DNA of 12,104 nucleotides from assembly GCA_037133495.1 (NCBI GenBank), contig JBAXOA010000121.1:1-12104 (forward strand), given 5' to 3'. The notes below the pieces were generated by a model. That model worked only from the letters and a program-made list of their open reading frames with translations. It had not been told where the DNA came from and did not search any database. Positions 1 through 6,887 of this stretch are shown here, piece by piece (the first letter of the stretch is position 1; each line of letters begins with the position of its first letter). Source of the DNA: JAAFHB01 sp037133495. GTDB lineage: Bacteria; Bacteroidota; Bacteroidia; Bacteroidales; Prolixibacteraceae. The translations under genes and the position numbers were made by a program.

Positions 1-21
1 ACCCGAATGTTTGCACAATTT

Positions 22-56
22 TAAACCCTCAAGGTTTCAAAAACCTTGAGGGTTTA
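22..56. terminator. Perfect 16-bp hairpin, likely operon terminator
   Basis: Bases 22-37 and 41-56 are exact reverse complements around a three-base CAA loop. The stem carries the core AAACCCTCAAGG. It lies about 90 bases past the stop codon of the last gene of the leftward operon, where a terminator is expected. No long T-run follows on the minus strand; the only T-rich bases are in the end of the stem (GGGTTTA), so a classical rho-independent terminator is not fully matched. Because it is symmetric it could serve a converging gene left of the window as well. It could also be a dispersed palindromic repeat that acts as a terminator; that is inference. Confidence 0.65.
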
Positions 57-68
57 GTTTGAGGGTTT

Positions 69-85
69 GGGTTTATGTTAAACCC
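69..85. repeat. Second small hairpin next to the terminator stem
   Basis: Bases 69-75 (GGGTTTA) and 79-85 (TAAACCC) form a perfect 7-bp stem with a TGT loop. It sits 12 bases from the large hairpin and reuses the same words: GGGTTT occurs at 50-55, 63-68 and 69-74, and AAACCC at 23-28 and 80-85. A leftward transcript leaving the last gene would meet this small hairpin first and the large one second. It may be a partial duplication of the large element, or part of a double terminator. Confidence 0.5.
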
Positions 86-146
86 TTAAAACCAAAAATC
101 AATCAAAAATTAAGATTATGTAATCAGCCAATAAACAGGTGTCCGG

Positions 147-602
147 CTAAATCGCACTTAGAGAAATAATAATCATCATTAAAGCAACTACATAATAGAT
201 TAGTATTTTCCTGTGTTTTTCTTTATCAATATTTGTTTGCGCGGAAACGATTAATCCCAGATTAGCTATCATAAGTGCAAAAAGCATCAGAACAATATGT
301 TCGATGGGCCAAAAGCGTTTTGAAGCCAATTTAAGGGCATCCTCAATACCTGTATATTTATTTTCGCCTGCAGAAGAAGGATTTGCATAAAGAATGAGTC
401 CGAATATGAGCTGTAAATAGAGTGTTATAATAAAACTATATGATAAATATTTATCTAAAGCTCTATAGGCAGTACCCATTCTTATCCCTCTTATGGAGCG
501 GATTACAAGCCATAAAGCAACAATTGAGAAGGTAATGCTGATAAGCGTATGAAGACTTTTCATAATATTAGAACCTTCCAAAACAACAAAACTCAAATTC
601 AT
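147..602 (-). CDS. Small four-helix membrane protein, function unknown
   Basis: A 151-residue, very hydrophobic protein with four predicted membrane helices, at about residues 16-36, 53-73, 99-119 and 132-150. Arginines and lysines in the first and third loops (RSIRGIRMG, KEKHRK) put these loops in the cytoplasm by the positive-inside rule. His18 at the start of helix 1 and His102 at the start of helix 3 (PIEHIVLM) then lie on the same, outer side, so bis-histidine heme binding is possible but unproven. It resembles small Bacteroidota membrane proteins sometimes labelled cytochrome B-like; this is from memory, not a search. It follows hemG by 39 bases and is probably the last gene of the heme operon. 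Met14 (ATG at 563-561) is an alternative start that I slightly favour as the biological one: it has a GGAAGG sequence ten bases upstream and begins directly before helix 1. The longer frame is given so as not to lose sequence. It is not recognisably HemJ. Confidence 0.75.
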   Translation of the reverse strand: MNLSFVVLEGSNIMKSLHTLISITFSIVALWLVIRSIRGIRMGTAYRALDKYLSYSFIITLYLQLIFGLILYANPSSAGENKYTGIEDALKLASKRFWPIEHIVLMLFALMIANLGLIVSAQTNIDKEKHRKILIYYVVALMMIIISLSAI

Positions 603-641
603 ATCAATATATTTTACCAGTAAAAGTTATTCGTTAAATAG

Positions 642-2000
642 CTATAAAGCATCGTTTGCCAGCATTTTAGCCTGAAGAATACGATCGGCCATTCCTATGC
701 CGTTCCTCAGATTTCCCCCGATAATAAGACCCGGATATGCAGTCTGTAGCATTTCGACTGCCTTTAAACGATATTCGGTATCAGCCTCATATTGAGGAAT
801 GGCCCATTTATGATGTATTATTTTAAAGAGATCAGGTTCGAAATCATCTGCTTTCATAACCTGACAAATGTCCTGCTTAATTATTTCTTTGATCTGATTG
901 ATTGGAAGATCACAGATTTCCGGTTTACGGACCCCTCCCATAAAAATGGAAAATAATGCACCATCTTTTGGAGCCCTTTCTTTAAAAAGTGCCGACATAA
1001 ACAACACACCCAAAATTCCTCTGTTTTCTTTAAAAGGAATCAATCCGCCAAAAGCGTCCACCTTCATACCTCTCCACCTGTTGAATCCCAGAATTACTTC
1101 TATTACGGGAGCATAGTACAAATTGGTGATCTGGGAAATCACCTCCGGTCTGACAAATGGAAGTACTTTATCCAACTGATAGGCGCCAATCGTGGAGATT
1201 ATTTTTTTGGTCTCCAGTTCGGTAAGCACGCCATCTTTCGTGAAATAGGAGACAATAAAATGTTTGTCTTCCGGACGAACACTCACATTTGAGAGTTCAA
1301 GATGTATGTTTTCATCTTCAATTCTGTTTTTTAGGGCATTAATCAGCGAAATAAGACCACCTTTTACCGAAAATACGCCCCTTGTGACTTGTTTTTCTTC
1401 CTCTGTTTTAGGTTCAAATTTTTTCTTGATAGAACCCCCAATAAAGCTACCGTATTGTTGTTCAAGATTATATAATTTGGGAAGTGCAAACCGGGTTATT
1501 AATCGGTCAGGATCACCGGCATATACTCCTAAAATAAACGGATCGATGGCATAATCCAGAAAACTTTGTCCCAGCCTTCTTTTCACTAATCCGGCCAGTG
1601 ATTCATTTGGGATTTTCCCTGCCCGACGGAAAGGTTCTCCCAGAATTTTAAATTTATCTTTTAAGGTAAATAGCGGTGTTTTTATCGCATTCATAAGGCC
1701 TGAGGGTAATGCTTCCCATTTGCCATTTTTAAGAATATACCGTTTTTTTACATTTTCATTCGCTTCCTCTAATACGCATGCATCTTTTAATTCCTCAAAT
1801 AAACGTAATACTTCGACATTGCCGATCACTCCCGAGTTGGGTCCTTCTTCGTAAGTAAATCCGTTTTCATTAACTGAGTTAATTACACCTCCAACCCTGT
1901 CACTCTTTTCAAGTATACAAAAATTAATCCCCTTTTTCTTCAAATGATGAGCGGTAGTCAATCCGGTTATTCCGGCTCCAAGAATTACAACATCCTTCAT
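642..2000 (-). CDS. hemG: Protoporphyrinogen oxidase, FAD-dependent HemY type
   Basis: A 452-residue flavoprotein expected to take six electrons from protoporphyrinogen IX to give protoporphyrin IX, the step before iron insertion. The N-terminus has the FAD-binding Rossmann motif GAGITGL (residues 8-14), followed by the acidic end of the second strand (LEKSDRVGG, about 30-38) and an EEGPNS segment near 51-56 typical of this amine-oxidase-like family. The C-terminus has the second flavin-contact motif GGNLRNGIGMADRI near 427-440. Length fits HemY-type enzymes (about 450-480). The same family includes coproporphyrinogen oxidase CgoX of the coproporphyrin route, but the hemN gene directly upstream, separated by three bases, supports the classical protoporphyrin route. 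HemY-type enzymes generally use oxygen, which contrasts with oxygen-independent HemN. The symbol hemG follows common use for Bacteroidota; it is not the flavodoxin-like HemG of E. coli. Confidence 0.93.
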   Translation of the reverse strand: MKDVVILGAGITGLTTAHHLKKKGINFCILEKSDRVGGVINSVNENGFTYEEGPNSGVIGNVEVLRLFEELKDACVLEEANENVKKRYILKNGKWEALPSGLMNAIKTPLFTLKDKFKILGEPFRRAGKIPNESLAGLVKRRLGQSFLDYAIDPFILGVYAGDPDRLITRFALPKLYNLEQQYGSFIGGSIKKKFEPKTEEEKQVTRGVFSVKGGLISLINALKNRIEDENIHLELSNVSVRPEDKHFIVSYFTKDGVLTELETKKIISTIGAYQLDKVLPFVRPEVISQITNLYYAPVIEVILGFNRWRGMKVDAFGGLIPFKENRGILGVLFMSALFKERAPKDGALFSIFMGGVRKPEICDLPINQIKEIIKQDICQVMKADDFEPDLFKIIHHKWAIPQYEADTEYRLKAVEMLQTAYPGLIIGGNLRNGIGMADRILQAKMLANDAL

Positions 2001-2003
2001 GAT

Positions 2004-3380
2004 TTATACAGTTTTTGAATAGATGTTTTCTTCTTGATTGTATGCAGGATCAAGAGCCATTGCAATGTTTCGGGCAAATATAAATCCTTTTTCAAGGACT
2101 TTTATTCCGAGGTCATTCATGACCATTAGGTCATCAAATATGAAATCTTCAAAATCAGAGGGATCAAATTTGATAAGCTCTTTGATATCCAGGCTTGTTA
2201 AGTGAAACTGAGCTGCAATATCTTCAAATACCAATACTCCGTTACACATAATGCTGTTAACGATAGTCCGGATAATTTGCTCATCTCTGGTTAATTTATA
2301 ACCGCGTTCAATTGCGTATCCTGTGGTTTCAATTGCTTCAATATATTTTGGAAATTCTTTAATGTTCTGAGCATAAGCACCCCAGAACTGTCCAATCGAA
2401 GAGGCGCCAAAACCATACACCTGGCCAGTTGTCTCCAATGTGCAGTATCCCTGGAAATTTCGGTGTAATTTTTTTTGCTGAAAGGCGATAGCCAGGTCAT
2501 CATCCGGAAGAACAAAATGGTCGATCCCAATTGAAATATATCCTGCCTCTTCCAGTTGTGTTATACTGTTTACCAACATCGCCATTTTCTCCTCTGGACC
2601 AGGAAGTCCAATTTTTTCAAGTTGCTTTTGTGCTTTTTTGACCCATGGCACATGCGCGTAAGAAAAGGTTACAATCCGGTCTGGCCTTATCGCTATGGCT
2701 TGTTTGAGAGTTTCGGTAAATGACTCAGGACTCTGCAAGGGCAAACCGTAAATAAAATCAAGATTAATTCCCCGAAAGCCTTTGTTCCTTAAATATTCTA
2801 CGATGTCTCCAACAGGATATTTTGAACCTGTCCGGTTAACTGCTTTCAAAACGTCATCCCGAAAATCCTGAATGCCAAGGCTCATCCGGTTGAATCCCAT
2901 CTCCGCCAACTGATCAATGTCTTTGAATTCCAGGTAAGCCGGGCTACACTCCATAGCAATCTCCGCCTTTTCACTAATAATAAAAATATCCCGGATATGA
3001 TCCATGATTTCTTTAATGAAACGCATCTCAATTGAGTTCGGTGTGCCGCCACCCCAATGGATTTGTGTCACATTGCGCCGAAGATCAAGGTGTGAAGAGA
3101 CATTGCTGATCTCTGTTTTCATTGCTGCAATATACCGTTCAACAACTGATTGTTTCTGGGCAATAACTGTGCTGCATCCACAGAAATGGCACCTGCACGG
3201 GCAAAACGGGATATGAATGTAAATTGAGATATCTTTTGGTGTCTGATTATTAGAAGCTTTAAGCTCATCGACATAGTCAGACACAGAAAATCCACTATTA
3301 AAGAAATTTGCGGGGGGATAACTCGTGTACCTCGGTCCCGAAACATTATATTTATTTAGAAATTCACTGCTTACACTCAT
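2004..3380 (-). CDS. hemN: Oxygen-independent coproporphyrinogen III oxidase
   Basis: A radical SAM enzyme that decarboxylates two propionates of coproporphyrinogen III to give protoporphyrinogen IX without oxygen. With the start at 3380 it has 458 residues, close to the 457 of E. coli HemN. The N-terminus has YNVSGPRYTSYPP, then the iron-sulfur motif IHIPFCPCRCHFCGC with Cys60, Cys64, Cys67 and Cys69; an additional Cys62 sits in the usual X3 gap. WGGGTP follows, a SAM-contact motif. FNRMSLGIQDF and the C-terminal stretch around AYAQN and LTRDEQIIR match HemN rather than the HemW relatives. The frame stays open to 3524, but that would overlap hemE by 140 bases; the ATG at 3380 leaves a four-base gap after hemE and gives the family's usual N-terminus. 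It is followed by hemG after three bases. Confidence 0.96.
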   Translation of the reverse strand: MSVSSEFLNKYNVSGPRYTSYPPANFFNSGFSVSDYVDELKASNNQTPKDISIYIHIPFCPCRCHFCGCSTVIAQKQSVVERYIAAMKTEISNVSSHLDLRRNVTQIHWGGGTPNSIEMRFIKEIMDHIRDIFIISEKAEIAMECSPAYLEFKDIDQLAEMGFNRMSLGIQDFRDDVLKAVNRTGSKYPVGDIVEYLRNKGFRGINLDFIYGLPLQSPESFTETLKQAIAIRPDRIVTFSYAHVPWVKKAQKQLEKIGLPGPEEKMAMLVNSITQLEEAGYISIGIDHFVLPDDDLAIAFQQKKLHRNFQGYCTLETTGQVYGFGASSIGQFWGAYAQNIKEFPKYIEAIETTGYAIERGYKLTRDEQIIRTIVNSIMCNGVLVFEDIAAQFHLTSLDIKELIKFDPSDFEDFIFDDLMVMNDLGIKVLEKGFIFARNIAMALDPAYNQEENIYSKTV

Positions 3381-3384
3381 GACT

Positions 3385-4419
3385 CTAGTCTCTTTTCCAA
3401 TTGGTTTGTTTGACCCAGTCAACAACCATTTTGGCATTTTCAAAAGGAATTCCGGGAATAAAACCATGCCCCAGGTTGAAGATCCAATTTTGATTTTTGG
3501 AACCAAATGAAACATATTGCTCAAGGGTTGCAGAAATCGTAGCCTGATCTGCCAAAAGTAATCTTGGATCGAGATTTCCCTGAAGTCCGATGGCGTGGTG
3601 CACCAGCTGACGGGCTGCCTCGATTGGCGTTTGCCAGTCGATACTCAGAAAATCAGTGTCTTCAGGCCTGATATTAGCAATTCCGGTTCCCAGCCCTTTC
3701 GGCAGGAATATAACAGGACATCCGGCACTTTTAACTGCAGAAGAAATTTTTCTTACATAAGGCATGATCATTTCGAAATACAAATCAGAAGGGATCAGTC
3801 CTGCATGTGTCTCGAAAATCTGAAAAGCAGAAATGCCATGTTTAACTTGATTCACAGCATATTCGATCGATAATTCTGTGATCATATTTAACAATCTGTG
3901 AGCAGTAGTTTTATCTTTATAAAGCAACCCAACCGCATCAGGAAAAGTGTGATTGGAACTTAATCCCTGAATCATATAACAAAGTGTTGTAAAAGGAGCT
4001 CCGCAGAATCCGATTAAAGGTGTACCCGATGGTTTAGTCTTTAGAACTTCATCAATGGCTTTATAGATATATTCCAATTTGGAGGAGTCAGGGGACAATG
4101 AGCTTACCGGATCACTTATATCTTTAAGGGCTTTTCCAAATTTTGGGCCTGAGTCTGTGAATTCGAGATTCATACCCAGGGCAACCGGAATTACAAGGAT
4201 ATCGGAAAAGAGAATGGCTGCATCAACACCTAAATCATAAACAGGAAGTAAAGTAACCTTTGCGGCCATCTCGGGTGATTGCATCAATTCGCTAAAACTG
4301 TAATGCTCTCGTAGGTTCAGGTAAGATGGCAAAACACGACCTGCCTGCCGCATAAACCAAACAGGCGGACGTTCAGTTTTCGCACCCTTCAATGTCTGCA
4401 TAAAAATTGAATCAACCAT
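3385..4419 (-). CDS. hemE: Uroporphyrinogen decarboxylase
   Basis: Removes the four acetate carboxyl groups of uroporphyrinogen III to give coproporphyrinogen III; a cytoplasmic enzyme without cofactor. The 344 residues match the family's usual length (about 340-360). Signature one is present near the N-terminus as WFMRQAGRVLPSY (residues 21-33), with substrate-binding Arg24 and Arg28; the family usually has Tyr where this protein has Val29. Asp73 in FSDILVIP corresponds to the catalytic aspartate. GFCGAPFTTLCYMIQG (137-152) is signature two. GNLDP (281-285) and His318 in NLGHGF complete the active site. An internal Met7 is an alternative start. The gene is separated from hemL by 105 bases, the longest spacer inside the operon, and from hemN by only four. 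Confidence 0.97.
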   Translation of the reverse strand: MVDSIFMQTLKGAKTERPPVWFMRQAGRVLPSYLNLREHYSFSELMQSPEMAAKVTLLPVYDLGVDAAILFSDILVIPVALGMNLEFTDSGPKFGKALKDISDPVSSLSPDSSKLEYIYKAIDEVLKTKPSGTPLIGFCGAPFTTLCYMIQGLSSNHTFPDAVGLLYKDKTTAHRLLNMITELSIEYAVNQVKHGISAFQIFETHAGLIPSDLYFEMIMPYVRKISSAVKSAGCPVIFLPKGLGTGIANIRPEDTDFLSIDWQTPIEAARQLVHHAIGLQGNLDPRLLLADQATISATLEQYVSFGSKNQNWIFNLGHGFIPGIPFENAKMVVDWVKQTNWKRD

Positions 4420-4524
4420 ATATTATTCAGATTATCAACGGTTAAAAAAATCAATTATGATTCTTGTTTAGCCCCCTTTTGCTTATTTTAAATTATTCAA
4501 CAATTACAGGGGCATATTTTTAGA
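4420..4524 (-). other. 105-base spacer between hemL and hemE
   Basis: The longest gap inside an otherwise tight operon. It holds GCCCC at 4471-4475 and GGGGC at 4509-4513, which could pair across a 33-base AT-rich loop, and a run of seven A (4444-4450), read as T on the transcribed strand, before hemE. I find no clear Bacteroidota promoter (TAnnTTTG) on the minus strand. It could be an RNA-processing or weak attenuation point, or simply a loose junction. Confidence 0.3.
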
Positions 4525-5817
4525 CTACTTTAATTGCCTTAAAGCTTTTAGATTGGCTGCAAGCGCATCGTCAATGTCTTTATCCGAATGAGCATAAGAG
4601 ACAAACAGGCACTCAAACTGAGAAGGAGCAATATAAATTCCGCTCTCAAGGGTAATTTTAAAATAAGCGGCATACTTTTCTGTATCTGATTTCATTGCTT
4701 CATCTAAGGAAGTCACACACTTTTCATCGGTGAAAAATAGGGTCATCATTGAGCCAACCCGGTTGATTACTGCTTTTACGCCAGTCGAAGTGAGGTTTTT
4801 TCTCAGTCCTGCTTCCAGATTACCAGCTTTTCTTTCCAACTCGGAATAAAAATCAGGAGTATCTCTTATTAATGTCAGCATTGCGATGCCTGCAGCCATA
4901 GCCAAAGGATTACCGGATAATGTACCGGCCTGATAAACAGGACCAATAGGAGCCAGCATATCCATTATTTCTTTTCGTCCGCCGTAAGCGCCAACAGGAA
5001 GTCCGCCGCCGATGATTTTGCCTAGCGTTGTCAGATCGGGCATTACACCGTAATATTCCTGAGCTCCGCCCTTTGCAAGTCTGAACCCGGTGATCACCTC
5101 ATCAAAAATCAGCAGGGCACCATATTCATTGGTAATAGCTCTTATTCCCTGCAAAAAATCTTTGGAAGGCGGCACTAATCCCATATTTCCGGATACCGGC
5201 TCGACGATTATTGCAGCAATCTCATTTCCCTTTTCCCTAAAAATCGATTTTACGGATTCCAGGTTATTATACTCCGCAATAAATGTGTCGCGTGCAGTAC
5301 CCACTGTAACTCCGGGACTATTGGGCAAACCAAGTGTGATGGCGCCTGACCCTGCCTGGATCAAAAAACTATCACCATGACCGTGGTAATTCCCTGCAAA
5401 TTTGAGAATTGCATCTCTTTTTGTAAAACCCCGGGCCAGACGAATCGCGCTCATCGTAGCTTCAGTTCCAGAATTAACCATACGCACTTTTTCAACAGAT
5501 GGCACCATCTCAACAATCAAATCCGCCATAATTGTCTCATATTCAGTAGGTGCACCATAGCTGGTTCCCTTTTGAGCGGCTTCGTTGATGGCTGCAAGGA
5601 TCGTATCATGGGCATGACCGAAGATTAATGGACCCCATGATGCCAGAAAATCAATATATTGATTTCCGTCAATATCTGTAATCACAGATCCCTTGGCCTT
5701 CTGAATGAATACCGGATTGAGATTGACACTTTTAAAAGCCCTGACAGGTGAGTTTACCCCTCCGGGAATAACCTGCTGTGCCTTTTTAAATGCCTCTATG
5801 CTTTTTGTGAATTGCAT
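4525..5817 (-). CDS. hemL: Glutamate-1-semialdehyde 2,1-aminomutase
   Basis: A PLP enzyme that moves the amino group of glutamate-1-semialdehyde to yield 5-aminolevulinate, the second step of the C5 route after HemA. The 430 residues match the usual length (about 425-435). The N-terminus KKAQQVIPGGVNSPVRAF is characteristic. NSGTEATMSAIRLARG (115-130) binds the cofactor phosphate, YHGHGD lies at 144-149, Asp239 in LIFDEVITGFR contacts the PLP ring nitrogen, and Lys267 in TTLGKIIGGGLPVGA is the Schiff-base lysine. These features separate it from other class III aminotransferases. It is 80 bases downstream of hemB, in a spacer that ends with an AAGGG next to the start codon. Confidence 0.97.
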   Translation of the reverse strand: MQFTKSIEAFKKAQQVIPGGVNSPVRAFKSVNLNPVFIQKAKGSVITDIDGNQYIDFLASWGPLIFGHAHDTILAAINEAAQKGTSYGAPTEYETIMADLIVEMVPSVEKVRMVNSGTEATMSAIRLARGFTKRDAILKFAGNYHGHGDSFLIQAGSGAITLGLPNSPGVTVGTARDTFIAEYNNLESVKSIFREKGNEIAAIIVEPVSGNMGLVPPSKDFLQGIRAITNEYGALLIFDEVITGFRLAKGGAQEYYGVMPDLTTLGKIIGGGLPVGAYGGRKEIMDMLAPIGPVYQAGTLSGNPLAMAAGIAMLTLIRDTPDFYSELERKAGNLEAGLRKNLTSTGVKAVINRVGSMMTLFFTDEKCVTSLDEAMKSDTEKYAAYFKITLESGIYIAPSQFECLFVSYAHSDKDIDDALAANLKALRQLK

Positions 5818-5897
5818 CCCTTTGCTTTTTTATAATTTTATCGAATGATTTGAGACTATTTTCATCTCTTTTGTATTCAGTCAACTTAATTTTTTAA

Positions 5898-6875
5898 TTA
5901 TTTGCCGTTCAGGATATTAGCCGCTTCAACAGCATGATAGGTAATGATAATGTCAGCACCGGCCCGTTTGATCGAAGTCAGTATTTCCATCATTACCCTT
6001 GGTCCGTCGATCCATCCTTTTTCTGCAGCCGCCTTTAACATGGCAAATTCGCCGCTTACATTATAAGCTGCTACCGGCATATTGAATTCATTTTTTACGC
6101 GGTGAATTACATCAAGGTAGCTAAGTGCAGGTTTAACCATCACAATATCTGCTCCTTCAGCAATATCCTGCTCTACTTCACGAAGCGCCTCATTTGAATT
6201 AGCGGGATTCATTTGATAGGTAGCACGGTTTCCAAATTTTGGAGCACTTTCGGCGGCTTCCCTGAATGGACCATAAAATCCTGATGCATATTTGGCAGAA
6301 TAAGCCATAATCGGTATTTTATTAAATCCGTTTGCATCTAACTGTTCACGAATCACACCAACCCGTCCATCCATCATATCGCTTGGAGCGATCATATCAG
6401 CACCGGCTTCTGCCAGCGATACCGATTGTCTGGCCAGAGTGATCAGGGTCGAATCGTTATCGACATCCCCGTCGATAATTGTTCCGCAATGTCCATGGGT
6501 GGTATATTCACAATTGCACACATCTGCAATGACATACATATCTTTTAACTCCTTTTTGATGGCTCTGATTGCTTGTTGCACAATTCCATTGTGTTCGCAA
6601 GCCACGCTGCCGTCTTCATCTTTGTGAGCAGGAATTCCAAAAAGTAAAACTGCTTTTACGCCGGCGGAATAAATTATTTTGCACTCCTCGACCAGCAACT
6701 CAACAGACAGCTGGTAATTGCCTGGCATTGAGTTAATATGATTCCTTACATTGGTTCCTGAAACTACAAAAAGGGGCATTACAAAATCATCAGCTGACAG
6801 TTTTGTTTCTGTTACCATTTGTCGCAATACGCTGTTATATCTCAATCTTCTTAATCTTGTTACCGGAAATGTCAT
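5898..6875 (-). CDS. hemB: Porphobilinogen synthase (ALA dehydratase)
   Basis: Condenses two 5-aminolevulinate molecules to porphobilinogen. The 325 residues have the family's usual length. Three cysteines at 120, 122 and 130 (DVCNCEYTTHGHC) form the catalytic zinc site, so this is a zinc-type rather than an aspartate-rich magnesium-type enzyme at that site. Lys195 in AYSAKYASGFYGPFR and Lys248 in MVKPALSYLD are the two active-site lysines that hold the substrates. The protein is cytoplasmic and expected to be an octamer, as known for the family. It lies 12 bases after hemCD, so the two are probably transcribed together. Confidence 0.97.
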   Translation of the reverse strand: MTFPVTRLRRLRYNSVLRQMVTETKLSADDFVMPLFVVSGTNVRNHINSMPGNYQLSVELLVEECKIIYSAGVKAVLLFGIPAHKDEDGSVACEHNGIVQQAIRAIKKELKDMYVIADVCNCEYTTHGHCGTIIDGDVDNDSTLITLARQSVSLAEAGADMIAPSDMMDGRVGVIREQLDANGFNKIPIMAYSAKYASGFYGPFREAAESAPKFGNRATYQMNPANSNEALREVEQDIAEGADIVMVKPALSYLDVIHRVKNEFNMPVAAYNVSGEFAMLKAAAEKGWIDGPRVMMEILTSIKRAGADIIITYHAVEAANILNGK

Positions 6876-6887
6876 AATTTTTTGTTT

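Noticed and set aside
1..100. G-quadruplex or telomere-like repeat from the GGGTTT words
   Set aside because: Only three GGG runs occur close together on one strand, and the hairpin explanation accounts for the symmetry better.
147..602. Identity of the small membrane protein as HemJ
   Set aside because: Size and helix number fit, but I cannot find the HemJ hallmark segments in helix 1 and the following loop, and hemG already supplies the reaction.
898..1554. Open frames on the plus strand opposite hemG (and similar ones opposite the other genes)
   Set aside because: They lie wholly inside well-supported genes, show no recognisable motifs and no gene-like context.
3119..3346. 75-residue frame on the minus strand within hemN
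   Set aside because: It is an alternate frame of the hemN coding region, which is fully supported by motifs.
3381..3524. Upstream extension of hemN giving a 506-residue protein
   Set aside because: It would overlap the end of hemE by 140 bases, adds residues not typical of HemN, and the ATG at 3380 gives the expected length and N-terminus.
5818..5897. Internal promoter or terminator between hemB and hemL
   Set aside because: The 80-base spacer is AT-rich, but I found no TAnnTTTG match on the minus strand and no stem longer than four bases.
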